In this document: positions 1-11,900 of the stretch, in pieces
Layout of the letters: the number at the start of each line of letters is the position of its first letter
How positions within the stretch are numbered: position 1 is the first letter of the stretch
From: Sphingobium sp. CR2-8
Lineage (GTDB): Bacteria > Pseudomonadota > Alphaproteobacteria > Sphingomonadales > Sphingomonadaceae
Direction: 5' to 3'
Assembly: GCF_035818615.1 (NCBI RefSeq)
Contig: NZ_JAYKZY010000002.1
Coordinates: 560,501-624,500, forward strand
Length of the DNA stretch: 64,000 nucleotides
The notes under the pieces: model-generated
Databases searched by the model: none
What the model saw: only the letters and a program-made list of their open reading frames with translations
Told to the model about the DNA's origin: nothing
Translations under genes and position numbers: made by a program

Positions 1-30
1 TGCCGGGTCGTGGATCAATCGGAAAGTGGG

Positions 31-819
31 TCAGGAGGCGTTTCGCGCCGACGCGGTCGGCGGCAGATGGTCCAGCCAGGCATCGACTAGGCTGGTCCAG
101 CGTTGATAGCCGCGCGCGTTCATATGCAGCCCGTCGGGGCGGAACAGCGACGCGTCGGGCAAGCCGTCCGGCGCCAGCAACACCGTGCCGACATCGATAT
201 AATCGAAGCTGCCCGAACTTGCCCGCGCGGCGATGGCGGCGTTGACCTGCGCCATCTTGGGCCACAGCGTCCAGCGCATCGGGCTGGGCTTGAGCGACAG
301 CCAGGCGATCGACGCGCGCGGATAATCGGCGCGCAGCTGCTTGAGCAGCGACAGGATATCGCGGGAGACGGCCTGCGGCGTCGTACCGGCGGCCAGATCA
401 TTCTCGCCTACATAGACGACCACGGAGCGGGGCGGGACGGGCGGCAGCAGGCGCTTGTAATAATGCAGCACATGGGCGGTTGTCGCCCCGCCGAAACCGC
501 GATTGACCGTGCCGATATCGGTGAAGCTGCCCGCTATGTCCCACAGCCGGATGCTGGAACTGCCCAGGAACAGCGTGGCGTTGCGGACCGGCGCTCCGGC
601 GCTGTTAGCCCTGGCAAAAGCTTCCACTTCATTGGCGAAGGGGAAGGTCGGATCGGCATTGGGCGCACGGGCAGGCGGGATCGCGGCGGGCGGCGGCGCC
701 GCCAGAACGGCGGTCGGCATCGCGCAGGCGAGTAGCAACGCCGCGAAGCGCGCGCGCGGGCGAGGCGCCGTGCCCTTAATGGCGGTGGAGCGGGCGCAGG
801 CGATATTTGCCGTCCGCAT
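31..819 (-). CDS. SGNH/GDSL-type esterase, exported
   Basis: A secreted or envelope-bound SGNH hydrolase (esterase/lipase superfamily). Visible motifs are the nucleophile block GSSSIRLW (about residues 86-93), a conserved Gly in GFGGAT, the GEND block (about 138-141) and the C-terminal DGLHMN block carrying the catalytic Asp and His. The start is uncertain. The ATG at 819 lies inside hspQ and gives an Arg-rich n-region, a hydrophobic stretch ending LLLAC (which could be a lipobox) and a signal-peptidase I-like VLA-AP site; a TTG nearer the hydrophobic core is an alternative. No good ribosome site precedes either. It lies directly behind hspQ on the same strand and may be cotranscribed. Substrate unknown. 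Confidence 0.85.
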   Translation of the reverse strand: MRTANIACARSTAIKGTAPRPRARFAALLLACAMPTAVLAAPPPAAIPPARAPNADPTFPFANEVEAFARANSAGAPVRNATLFLGSSSIRLWDIAGSFTDIGTVNRGFGGATTAHVLHYYKRLLPPVPPRSVVVYVGENDLAAGTTPQAVSRDILSLLKQLRADYPRASIAWLSLKPSPMRWTLWPKMAQVNAAIAARASSGSFDYIDVGTVLLAPDGLPDASLFRPDGLHMNARGYQRWTSLVDAWLDHLPPTASARNAS

Positions 820-1147
820 AGGCGCCGAACAGGCCGGTGATGGCGGGATGGTCGATCGGCTCGTCGCTGTCGTCGGCGACCAGATTCTGCTGGCTGACAT
901 AAGCGACATAGCTGGATTCGCCATTTTCGGCGAGCAGGTGATAGAAGGGCTGGTCCTTGTCGGGCCGCGCGGTTTCCGGGATCGCTTCATACCATTCCTC
1001 GCTATTGGCGAAGACCGGGTCGATATCGAACACGACGCCGCGAAAACCGAACATCCGGTGTTGCACCACATCGCCGATGCTGAAGCAGGCATGGACGATC
1101 GGCGGGGCGGTGACGCCAGCGCCGAAAATCTGAATCGTGTCTCTCAT
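776..1147 (-). CDS. hspQ: Heat-shock protein HspQ (YccV family)
   Basis: HspQ/YccV proteins bind hemimethylated DNA and affect DnaA levels and Lon-dependent proteolysis in enterobacteria. The 123-residue product has the family pattern: FSIGDVVQHRMFGFRGVVFDI at about residues 22-42, then DPVF, a WYEAIPETARPDKDQPFYH segment and a YVAYVSQQNL segment. It is slightly longer than the E. coli protein because of an N-terminal extension of about 18 residues, so an internal start is possible. The 3' end overlaps the likely start of the downstream SGNH hydrolase. A role as a heat-shock factor is family knowledge; nothing upstream shows a sigma-32 site that I could recognise. Confidence 0.85.
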   Translation of the reverse strand: MRDTIQIFGAGVTAPPIVHACFSIGDVVQHRMFGFRGVVFDIDPVFANSEEWYEAIPETARPDKDQPFYHLLAENGESSYVAYVSQQNLVADDSDEPIDHPAITGLFGAYADGKYRLRPLHRH

Positions 1148-1271
1148 ACATCCAATTTAGGAGCGTCTTGCGCCGACACAAGAAAAATACCGGAAAGGGC
1201 GCTTGGCAAGGGTGATTTCATTCGCTAATGGCCGCCCCTCGACCGGGACGGCGCCATGCCGACCCTTCTGC

Positions 1272-1361
<90 letters not shown>

Positions 1362-1690
1362 ATTCTTCCTGAAATAATCCCAAACGAACATGACCAGATC
1401 GCTGTCGATCGGCAAGCTTGGTTGAGCCTTCCGCGCCCGCTATCATGGGCGATAGGGGCATCCGCCATAAGGCCGAGTATCCCTTTTTCACATCATGGCA
1501 GGTCGCGCCCGTCTTCGCGTCGAATTATGTGCGGCCACATGGGCCAAATGCGTGAAATCACATCCGAATTCGGAATCCTTGTACCGCCCATCAAATAAAG
1601 TCCGTTCTATCGGCTGCGTAGCCCTTCGCGCGCCCTCTCCACATCCAGGGTGAGCGCCATGACGGCAGGGCAGATCGAAAGGGATCGACG
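1362..1690 (+). other. Intergenic leader of the adhesin gene
   Basis: 329 bases without a convincing gene. It must hold the promoter of the adhesin. I see a small palindrome TCCGAATTCGGA near 1561-1572, a short hairpin CGCCCGCTATCATGGGCG, and an AAAGGG ribosome-site-like stretch just upstream of the ATG at 1691. I could not identify a convincing -35/-10 pair. Confidence 0.5.
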
Positions 1691-2104
1691 ATGGCGGCCG
1701 AAATAATCGATAAAGTGACCGGCGCCACTGCCGAGGCCCCTGTCGATGCCATCATGTTGAACGAGCCAAGCGTCGTCCGCCTGCAATTGGACAGAGAGGC
1801 CATTGTTGCGCTGGAGCAGAATGGCGATGATCTGATCATCCGGTTGCAAGATGGCAACATCATCCGTGTTGGCAATTTTTACGAGCGGATCGACGGCAGC
1901 ACGAACGATCTGGTGCTGCGCGACACCGACGGCAACCAGTGGCTGGCCCGATCGGGAAGCCGCTTCCCGCGCTTTTCCTTGTTGAACGACCTCGACGAAC
2001 TCATTGGCGCTGCGAGCGGCGGCAGTGCAGCGGGATCGTCCCTGATATTGCCGGCCATCATCGGCGGCGTAGGCGTTGCTGGCGTGGCGACTGCAAGCGC
2101 ATCG

Positions 2105-3589
2105 GACGCGGATGCAGATGCAGATGCTGATGCTGATGCTGACGCTGATGCAGACGCTGACGCTGATGCTGATGCTGACGCAGACGCTGATGCTGACGCT
2201 GATGCGGATGCTGACGCTGACGCTGACGCTGATGCGGATGCTGACGCTGACGCTGATGCTGATGCTGATGCTGACGCTGACGCTGATGCTGACGCTGACG
2301 CTGATGCTGACGCTGACGCTGATGCCGATGCCGATGCTGATGCTGACGCGGATGCAGATGCTGATGCTGATGCTGATGCTGATGCTGATGCAGATGCAGA
2401 TGCAGATGCTGATGCAGATGCAGATGCAGATGCTGATGCTGATGCTGACGCGGATGCAGATGCAGATGCAGATGCTGATGCAGATGCAGATGCAGATGCA
2501 GATGCAGATGCTGATGCTGATGCTGATGCGGATGCGGATGCGGATGCGGATGCGGATGCAGATGCTGATGCTGATGCTGATGCTGATGCAGATGCTGATG
2601 CTGATGCAGATGCTGATGCCGATGCCGATGCCGATGCCGATGCAGATGCAGATGCTGATGCTGATGCCGATGCAGACGCAGACGCAGACGCGGATGCTGA
2701 TGCTGATGCGGATGCGGATGCGGATGCTGATGCAGATGCAGATGCAGATGCAGATGCAGATGCAGATGCAGATGCTGACGCTGATGCCGATGCCGATGCC
2801 GATGCCGATGCCGATGCGGATGCAGACGCTGATGCAGATGCCGATGCCGATGCAGACGCTGATGCTGACGCTGATGCCGATGCCGATGCGGATGCAGACG
2901 CTGATGCTGACGCTGATGCGGATGCCGATGCTGACGCTGACGCTGACGCTGACGCTGACGCTGACGCTGATGCCGATGCAGATGCAGATGCCGATGCCGA
3001 TGCCGATGCCGATGCGGATGCTGATGCCGATGCTGACGCTGATGCGGATGCAGATGCAGATGCAGATGCTGATGCTGATGCTGACGCTGATGCCGATGCC
3101 GATGCTGATGCTGACGCGGATGCAGATGCTGATGCTGATGCTGATGCTGATGCTGATGCAGATGCAGATGCTGATGCGGATGCGGATGCGGATGCGGATG
3201 CGGATGCCGATGCTGACGCGGATGCTGACGCGGATGCTGATGCTGATGCCGATGCAGATGCTGATGCCGATGCTGATGCTGATGCCGATGCTGATGCCGA
3301 TGCTGACGCTGACGCTGATGCAGATGCTGATGCCGACGCTGACGCTGACGCTGACGCTGATGCTGATGCCGATGCTGATGCCGATGCTGACGCGGATGCC
3401 GATGCAGATGCAGATGCAGATGCGGATGCTGATGCTGACGCTGACGCTGATGCGGATGCTGATGCTGACGCGGATGCCGATGCAGATGCAGATGCGGATG
3501 CTGATGCTGATGCCGATGCTGACGCTGACGCTGATGCGGATGCTGATGCTGATGCTGATGCTGATGCCGATGCCGATGCGGACGCCGAT
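2105..3589 (+). repeat. (Asp-Ala)n tract inside the adhesin
   Basis: 1485 bases of GAY-GCN hexamers encoding 248 Asp and 247 Ala in strict alternation, without one interruption. Synonymous positions vary (GAT/GAC, GCA/GCT/GCG/GCC), with much more GCT, GCA and GAT than in the Ig modules that follow. An identical block of about 90 bases occurs near 2311-2403 and 3079-3171, offset 768 bases, so the tract has grown by block duplication as well as by hexamer slippage. It acts as an extremely acidic linker between the N-terminal domain and the Ig rod. Confidence 0.95.
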
Positions 3590-4590
3590 GTCGACGAGCC
3601 TGCGCCACCGACGGCCAGCCTGAACGCGCAGGGATCGGTCTGTTCCGGTACGGCGGAGGCCAACGCCACGGTCGAGATCCGCGATGTCGATGGCAATCTG
3701 ATCGGCAGCGGTACGGCCGAGGCGGACGGCAGCTATGCCATTGCATTGGCCGAGCCGCTGACCAACGGCGAGACGGTGCGTGTCACGCAGATCGATGCGG
3801 CGGGCAATGTGTCGCCCCCTACGCTCGCTTTCGCGCCTGATTTTACCGCACCCCAAGCGCCTACAGCAGTTCTTGATACGCTGAGCAGCGTCGTGGGAAC
3901 CGGCGAAGCCGGTGCGACGGTTACCGTCAAAAATGCCGCCGGTACCGTGCTGGGCACGGGCCAGGTTGGGAGCGATGGCAGCTATATCGTGTCGCTCAGC
4001 ACGCCACAGAATGATGGGGAGACGCTGAGCGTTACTCAGACCGATGCTGCGGGCAACGGATCGCAACCCGCCTATCTGACCGCGCCTGACGGAACGGCGC
4101 CCGATGCGCCGGTCGCTACGATCGCCGATGACGGGCTGACCGTCACGGGCACCGGCGAAGCGGGCGCGACGGTTCGTATCTATGATGAGGGCGGCCTGCT
4201 GATCGGAACGACCACGGTCCAGGGCGATGGCACCTATTCAGCCACGCTGGACGTCGCGCAGACCAACGGCCAGGCGCTGACCGCGACGCAGGCGGACGCG
4301 GCAGGCAATCTATCCCTCCCCGCCAGCCTTACCGCGCCGGACAGTGATGCGCCCGCCATGCCCGGGGCCAGCATCTCCCCCGATGGCTCCATCGTGACCG
4401 GCAGCGGTGAGGCAGGTGCCGTAGTCGAAGTGCGCGATACGCAGGGGCTTGTGATCGGCAGCGATGTCGTACGGCCCGACGGCAGCTACACGGTGACCTT
4501 GACGCCCGCCTTGATCGATGGCGAGGCTTTGACCGTCATTCAAGTGGACCCCGCAGGCAATCCGTCGCTGCCCACGCCGATCACCGCGCC

Positions 4591-6147
4591 GGACCTGACG
4601 CCACCCGCTGCGCCCAGTGCGACAATCGCGTCCGATGGCGCGACGATCAGCGGCCGGGGCGAGGTCGGCGCGACGGTCACCGTGACCGACGCTGCGGGGA
4701 CGCCGATCGGCACGGCGCAGGTGGACGCCAATGGCGACTATCTGGTCGAACTGGATACGCCATTGATCGACGGGGAGGTCGTCAGTGTCATCCAGAGCGA
4801 TACGGCGGGCAATCCCTCACTCGGCACCAGTGTGACGGCACCCGATTACACGCCGCCGCCGTCGCCGACCGCGATGATCGACGGGACGGGGTCGGTGGTG
4901 ACCGGGTCGGTCGTCAGCGGTACCGGCGTTGCCGGGTCCATGATCGAGGTGCGCGCCGCCGACGGCACGGTGCTGGGCACCGGCGTGGTCGATGCGCAAG
5001 GCAATTTCACGGTGCGGCTGGACACGCCGCAGGTGGATGGCGAACCACTGGGTGTGGTGCAGCTGGACCAGGTCGGCAATCCGTCTGTACCCACACCAAT
5101 TATAGCGCCGGACCTGACGCCACCTGCTGCCCCCAGCGCGACGATCACGCTCGATGGTGCGACGATCAGCGGCCGGGGTGAGGTCGGCGCGACGGTCACC
5201 GTGACCGACGCTGCGGGGACGCCGATTGGCACGGCGCAGGTGGACGCCAATGGCGACTATCTGGTCGAACTGGATACGCCCTTGATCGACGGGGAAGTCG
5301 TCAGTGTCATCCAGAGCGATGCTGCGGGCAATCCCTCGCTCGGCACCAGCGTGACGGCGCCCGATTACACGCCGCCGCCCTCGCCGACCGCGATGATCGA
5401 CGGGACGGGATCGGTGGTGACCGGATCGGTCGTCAGCGGCACCGGCGTTGCCGGGTCCACGATCGAGGTGCGCGCGGCCGATGGCACGGTGCTGGGCACC
5501 GGCGTAGTGGATGCGCAGGGTAATTTCACGGTTCGGCTGGACACGCCGCAGGTGGATGGCGAACCGCTGGGCGTGGTGCAGCTGGACCAGGTGGGCAATC
5601 CGTCGCTGCCGACGCCGATCACCGCGCCGGACCTGACGCCGCCTGCTGCGCCCAGCGCGACGATCACGCTCGATGGCGCGACGATCAGCGGCCGGGGTGA
5701 GGTCGGCGCGACGGTCACCGTGACCGACGCGACAGGAACGCCGATCGGCACGGCGCAGGTAGACGTGAACGGTGATTATCTTGTCACGCTGGATACGCCC
5801 TTGATCAATGGGGAGGTGGTGAGCGTCATCCAGAGCGATGCGGCTGGCAATCCCTCGCTTGGCACCAGCGTGACCGCACCCGACTATACGCCGCCGCCCT
5901 CGCCGACCGCGATGATCGACGGGACGGGATCGGTGGTGACCGGGTCGGTCGTCAGCGGCACGGGTGTTGCCGGGTCCGTGATCGAGGTCCGTGCGGCCGA
6001 TGGCACGGTGCTGGGCACGGGCGTGGTGGATGCGCAGGGTAATTTCACGGTTCGGCTGGACACGCCGCAGGTGGATGGCGAACCGCTGGGCGTGGTGCAG
6101 CTGGACCAAGTGGGCAATCCGTCTGTGCCCACACCAATTACGGCGCC
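4591..6147 (+). repeat. 519-bp super-repeat, three copies, in the adhesin
   Basis: A unit of two Ig-like modules (173 residues) is repeated in tandem. The marker GGACCTGACG begins at 4591, 5110, 5629 and 6148, exactly 519 bases apart. The three copies are nearly identical and a partial fourth follows from 6148. One module of each unit carries a duplicated [15 protein letters not shown] segment, which makes the unit longer than two ordinary 84-residue modules. Confidence 0.9.
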
Positions 6148-7227
6148 GGACCTGACGCCACCTGCGGCCCCCAGCGCGACGATCACGCTCGATGGTGCGA
6201 CGATCAGCGGCCGGGGTGAGGTCGGCGCGACGGTCACCGTGACCGACGCTGCGGGGACGCCGATCGGTACGGCCCAGGTGGACGTGAACGGTGATTATCT
6301 TGTCACGCTGGATACGCCCTTGATCGATGGGGAGGTCGTCAGCGTCATCCAGAGCGATGCAGCGGGCAATCCCTCGCCCAGCGTCAGCGTGACGGCGCCC
6401 GACTATACGGCTCCACCGGTACCGACAGCCGATATAGACGACGCCGGGCGGGTCGTGACGGGCACGGGCGTTGCGGGATCGATCATCGCGGTGCGTGCGA
6501 CCGATGGCACGCCGCTCGGCAGCGCGATCGTCAATGCGCGGGGCAATTACACCGTCACCTTGTCGCCGCCACAGATCAACAGCGAGCCGTTGACCGTCAC
6601 CCAGTCCGATGGCGTCAATGTGTCCGGCCCGACCAACATAACCGCGCCGGACCTCACGCCACCCGATGTGCCGTTCGCCACCGTTGCGCCCGATGGCGCA
6701 TCCATCAGCGGTACGGGCGAACCGGGCGCGACCGTTACCATCACCGATCCGACCGGTTTCGAGATCGGCACCGCGACGGTCGGGGAAGATTCCACCTGGC
6801 AGACGACGCTCGTGCCGCCGCAGACGCATGGCGAGCCGCTCGGCGTGATACAAAGCGATGGTGCGGGGAATGATTCGCCGCAGCTTCAGGTCAATGCGCC
6901 CAATCTGAACGGCCCGGATGCGCCCGACCCCGTGACTGCCACGGTTTCAGGCAATGGCGAAACCGTCACCGGGACCGGCGAGATCGGCGCGACCGTCAGC
7001 ATCAGGGGGCCGGGCGGGCTTCTGCTCGGCACCGCGATCGTGGATGGGAACGGCGACTATAGCGTCGACCTCAACCCGCCGCAGCGCAATGGCGAAACAT
7101 TGGTGGCCGTGCAGACCGATGTCGATGGCTTCAGTTCGGTGCCCGTCCTGGTGATCGCGCCGGATATAACGGCGCCCGGCATACCGATCGCGCAGATCGA
7201 TCAGACCGGCGCTGTCGTGACCGGCTC

Positions 7228-7231
7228 GGGG
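7228..7231 (+). other. Frameshift site in the adhesin (GGGG)
   Basis: The first frame reads [11 protein letters not shown] then stops at 7247-7249. Adding one G here restores [19 protein letters not shown], matching the signature of neighbouring modules. The shift needed is -1. No tandem slippery heptamer is present in the zero frame, so a programmed shift is unlikely. Confidence 0.8.
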
Positions 7232-7440
7232 AGCGGGGCGCGACGGTGACGGTGCGGGATACCGATGGAACGACCATCGGCACGGGGACCGTCGATGGTC
7301 AGGGCCATTTTGCGATCACGCTCGCTGCGCCGCAAATTGATGGCGTGCCGATCAGCGTGACGCAGACCGACGGCGCGGGCAATGAGTCCGGTCCAGCAAT
7401 CCTTCCCACGCCGGACTTCACCGCGCCGATCGCCCCGACC

Positions 7441-8952
7441 GGCGTCATAACGGGTGATGGGACGGAGATCAGCGGCGCGGGCGAAGCTGCCGCGACGATC
7501 ACCGTTACCAATGCGGCCGGAACGGTCCTTGGCACGGCGCTGGTCGCCGGCGACGGCAGCTATAGCGTGACGCTGAACCCGGCGCAGGCCAATGGCCAAG
7601 CGTTGATCCTGGTCCAGGCCGATCCGGCAGGCAATGTGTCGCCGCAAGTGCCGATCACGGCGCCCGACATTACGCCGCCTGCTGCGCCCACGGGCACGGT
7701 CACGTCGGATGGTACGACGATGACGGGAACCGGCGAAGCTGGCGCGACGATCCGCATCACCGATCCGTCAGGAGCGCAGATCGGAACCGCCACTGTCGGG
7801 GTCAATGGCAGCTATGTCGCGACGCTGACGCCGCCGCAGGTGAATGGCGAGACGCTGGGCATCGTCCAGACCGATGCGGCCAACAATCCGTCGGTGCAGG
7901 TCAATGCCATCGCGCCGGACTTCACCGCGCCTGTCGCACCGACCGGCGTCATCACCGGCGATGGCACGTCGATCAGCGGTTCGGGTGAGGCCGGGGCTAC
8001 GATCCGGATCACCAATGCCGCCGGCACGGTGCTGGGCACGGCGCTGGTCGCTGGCGACGGCAGCTATAGCGTGACGCTGAACCCGGCGCAGGCCAATGGC
8101 CAGGCGCTGACCCTGGTTCAGGCCGATCCGGCAGGCAATGTATCGCCGCAGGTGCCGATCACGGCGCCCGACATCACGCCGCCCGCTGCACCTACAGGCA
8201 CGGTCACGTCCGATGGCGCGACGATGACGGGCACGGGCGAAGCCGGTGCGACGATCCGCATCACGGATCCGTCAGGCACGGTGATCGGCACGGCGATCGT
8301 GGCCGCCAATGGCAGCTATGTCGCGACACTGACGCCAGCGCAGGTGAATGGCGAGACGCTGGGGATCGTCCAGACGGACTCTGCCAATAATCCATCGGTA
8401 CAGGTCGCTGCCATCGCCCCCGACATCACTGCGCCTGTCGCGCCGACCGGCGTCATCACCGGCGATGGTACGTCGATCAGTGGCTCGGGCGAGGCCGGGG
8501 CCACGATCCGGATCACCAATGCGGCCGGCACGGTGCTGGGCACGACGGTGGTCGCTGGCGACGGCAGCTATAGCGTGACGCTCAGCCCGGTGCAGGCGAA
8601 TGGCCAGGCGCTGACCCTGGTTCAGGCCGATCCGGCGGGCAATGTGTCGCCACAGGTGCCGATCGCCGCGCCCGACATCACGCCGCCTGCAGCACCTACG
8701 GGCACGGTGACGTCCAATGGCGCGACCGTGACCGGCACGGGCGAAGTGGGCGCGACGATCCGGATCACCGATCCGGCTGGTACGGTGATCGGCACGGCGG
8801 TGGTAGTCGCCAATGGCAGCTATGTCGCGACGCTCACGCCGCCGCAGTTGAATGGCCAGACGCTGGGCATCGTACAGACCGACGCCGCCAACAATCCCTC
8901 CATCCAGGTCAATGCCATCGCGCCCGACACCACCGCGCCGCTCGCACCGACA
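7441..8952 (+). repeat. 504-bp super-repeat, three copies, in the adhesin
   Basis: Two 84-residue Ig modules repeat as a 168-residue unit. The marker GGCGTCAT begins at 7441, 7945 and 8449, exactly 504 bases apart. The first module of each unit carries [10 protein letters not shown] and the second ITDPSG. This family differs from the 519-bp family, so the Ig rod was expanded by at least two separate tandem duplications. Confidence 0.9.
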
Positions 8953-11900
8953 GGAACGGTGTCGGCCAGCGGCACGACTGTGACCGGCACGGGCGAAGCG
9001 GGTGCGACGATCCGCATCACGGACCCGTCGGGGACGGTGATCGGGACTGCGCTGGTGGCCGGGGACGGCACCTATAACGCGACGTTGACCACGGCGCAGA
9101 CCAACGGCCAGACGCTGGGCATCACCCAGACGGATGGTGCGGGCAATGTGTCGCCACGGGTGCCGACGATCGCGCCTGACAGCACGCCGCCTGTCGCGCC
9201 TACGGGCACGGTGACGTCCGACGGGACGGTCGTGAACGGCACGGGTGAGGCGGGCGCGACGATCCGGATCACCGATCCGGGCGGGACGGTGATCGGCATC
9301 GCCACGGTCGCCGCCAATGGCACCTATAGCGCGACGTTGACCACGGCGCAGACCAACGGACAGACGCTGGGCATCAGGCAGGCCGATGCGGCGGGCAATG
9401 TGTCGCCGCAGGCCACGACGCTTGCGCCCGACACCACCGCGCCACTCGCGCCGACCGGCACGGTCGCTGCCGGTGGTGTCGAAGTCACCGGCCGTGGCGA
9501 ACCCGGCGCGACCATCCGCATCACCAATGCGGCCGGCGTCACGCTGGGCACGGCGCTGGTGGCAGGCGACGGCACCTACAGTGCGACGCTGTCCAGTCCG
9601 CAGACCAATGGCGAGCGGCTGACGCTGGTCCAGGCGGACCCCGCAGGCAATGTGTCGCCACAGGTGCCCCTGACCGCGCCCGATACGACGCCACCCCCGG
9701 CGCCGACCGCCGCCATCGCCGCCAATGGCGGATCGGTGAACGGACAGGGTGAGGCTGGGGCGACGATTACCGTCAGAAATGCCGGTGGCACCGTTCTGGG
9801 CACCGCCATCGTCGCGGCCAACGGCACCTATTCGGCAACGCTCAGCCCCGCTCAGCTCAATGGCGAGCAACTGACCGTCAGGCAGACGGACGGGGCCGGC
9901 AACAGTTCGCCGAACATCGCTATCACCGCGCCCGATCAGACCGCGCCCAATGCCCCGACGGCGACCGTTTCCCCTACCGGAACAGTCGTGACGGGTGCAG
10001 GTGAAGCCGGTGCCACCGTTACGGTGACGAACGCCGCGGGCGTCGCGATCGGCAGCGCGCTGGTCGCGGCCAATGGCACCTATTCGGTGACACTGAGCCA
10101 GGCACAAGCCAATGGCGAAACCGTGCGGGTCTTCCAGACCGATCCGGCGGGCAATGCGTCGACCCTCACCAGCGTCCTTGCGCCCGACATCACGGCGCCG
10201 TCTGCGCCAGCGAACCTGGCCGTCAACGGCACCGGCACCACGCTGACGGGCATCGGCGAAGCCGGGACCACGGCCCAGGTGCGGGATGGAACGGGTACGG
10301 TGATCGGCTCGGGACTGGTGGGACCGGATGGTCGCTTCTCGATCACGCTGGGCAGTCCGCAGATCGGCGGCCAGAATCTGACCGTCACCCTGACCGACGC
10401 GGCAGGCAACCAGTCCATTCCAGCCGCCGTTGGCGCACCGTTCGATATCGCCGCGTTCGACAACAGCACCATCGCGCTGGTCGATCTGCTGCCGGTGTCG
10501 ACAAGCGTCAATCATGGCACCGCCACCTATACGGCGCTGGTGTCGCTAGGGGCGCTCAACCTGGATGCGCAGGTGCTGGCGACCCCCAATGTGCAGTTCA
10601 CCGTGGCCGACGGACACAGTCTGAACGCCGTCTTCACCTACGATGCGCTGCTCAGCATCGGCGTTCTGAGCGGCTATTCCGTGGGCGTGCAGCGTTGGAA
10701 CGGCACCCAATGGGTGGCCGTGGGCGGTGGCAGCGGGGCATCCGTGCTGCAACTGAGCCTGCTGAACGGGGATCTGGTCAGCACTGAAACGCTGGCGCCC
10801 GGCCAGTATCGCGCCTTCGTGACGTTCGATGGCACATTGGGCGTGGGCCTGCTCGGGGCGCTCAACGTAGCGGGGACCGATTCCGATTTCACCGATATCG
10901 GCGGGATCGTGCCGCAGCAGATCCAGGGCAATGTCATCACCGATCCCAGCCCGGGCGGTTATGTTGACATCGTCAGCCCGCAAACCGTGATCCAGAGCGT
11001 GACCGTCAACGGCGTGACGACGGCGGTCAATGCGAATGGCACGGTGGTCAATGGCGCGTTCGGCCGCCTAGTCATCAACCTGGACGGCAGCTACAGCTAT
11101 ACGCCGTCGGCCAGCGCCGCGGCGATCGGCAAAACAGACGTGTTCCAATATACGCTGGTCGACCGGAGCGATGGCGAGACGGAGACGGCCACCCTGTCCA
11201 TTGCCATCGGCAGCCCCGACATCACGGCCGCGCCGGTCGCCAATCACGACACGGCAACCGCATCCGTGCGCTACCAGAATGTGGTGCAGACCGTGTCGGC
11301 CGCGCTGGACGGGACGTTCACGACAGCCGGGGCCATACTTCTCAATCCCGGCGTGGGATCGAAGTCGAACAGTTTCACCGTTGCGGCAAACAGCGAGTCG
11401 GACATCACATTCACCGTTATCCGCACCGGTTTGCTGAGCGTTTTGCCCAACTATACGATCACGGTGAAGAATGCGGCCAACGTGACGGTCGGCACTTATT
11501 CGGCCACATCCGTTGCCGGGCTTCCCTTGGGGTCGGGCATCACGCACACGTTCAACGATCTGCCGTCCGGCACCTATACCTACACCGTATCCAGCGCCAA
11601 CGCGTTGGGTGCGAGCTATGTATCGAACGTCTATATCGGTCAGTCGATCACCCATTTCGACCAGTTCACCGTATCGGGCGTCACTGGCACGCAGGGCGAA
11701 CTGTTGGCCAATGACGTGACCGGCACGGCCTTCCCGGTGGTGAAGGTCGGCACCGGCAGCGGCTTCGTGGAGGTCGGCGAGACGCCGATTACCATCACGG
11801 GTGTCTATGGCCGACTGACGGTGAACGAAACCGGCCACTACAGCTACACGCCGAACACCAATATCGCGCATTCCACGGTCAATCTGGTGGACAGCTTCAC

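Noticed and set aside
2105..3589. CRISPR-like or satellite array
   Set aside because: The hexamers encode an in-frame dipeptide continuous with the adhesin, with no spacers and no cas genes.
1607..4066. Long minus-strand reading frames across the adhesin (also 1879-3696 and 2058-3746)
   Set aside because: They are by-products of the stop-free GAY-GCN hexamers and translate to poly Ser-Ala or Ile-Ser/Cys or His-Gln. No ribosome site, no family.
4817..6853. Long minus-strand frames over the Ig modules (also 8272-10515)
   Set aside because: Arg/His/Gly-rich shadow translations of a periodic GC-rich gene; they repeat with the same 519/504-base period as the coding strand.
7228..7249. Programmed -1 ribosomal frameshift joining the two adhesin halves
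   Set aside because: The zero frame lacks an X-XXY-YYZ slippery heptamer and no downstream structure stands out; homopolymer deletion explains this and three other breaks.
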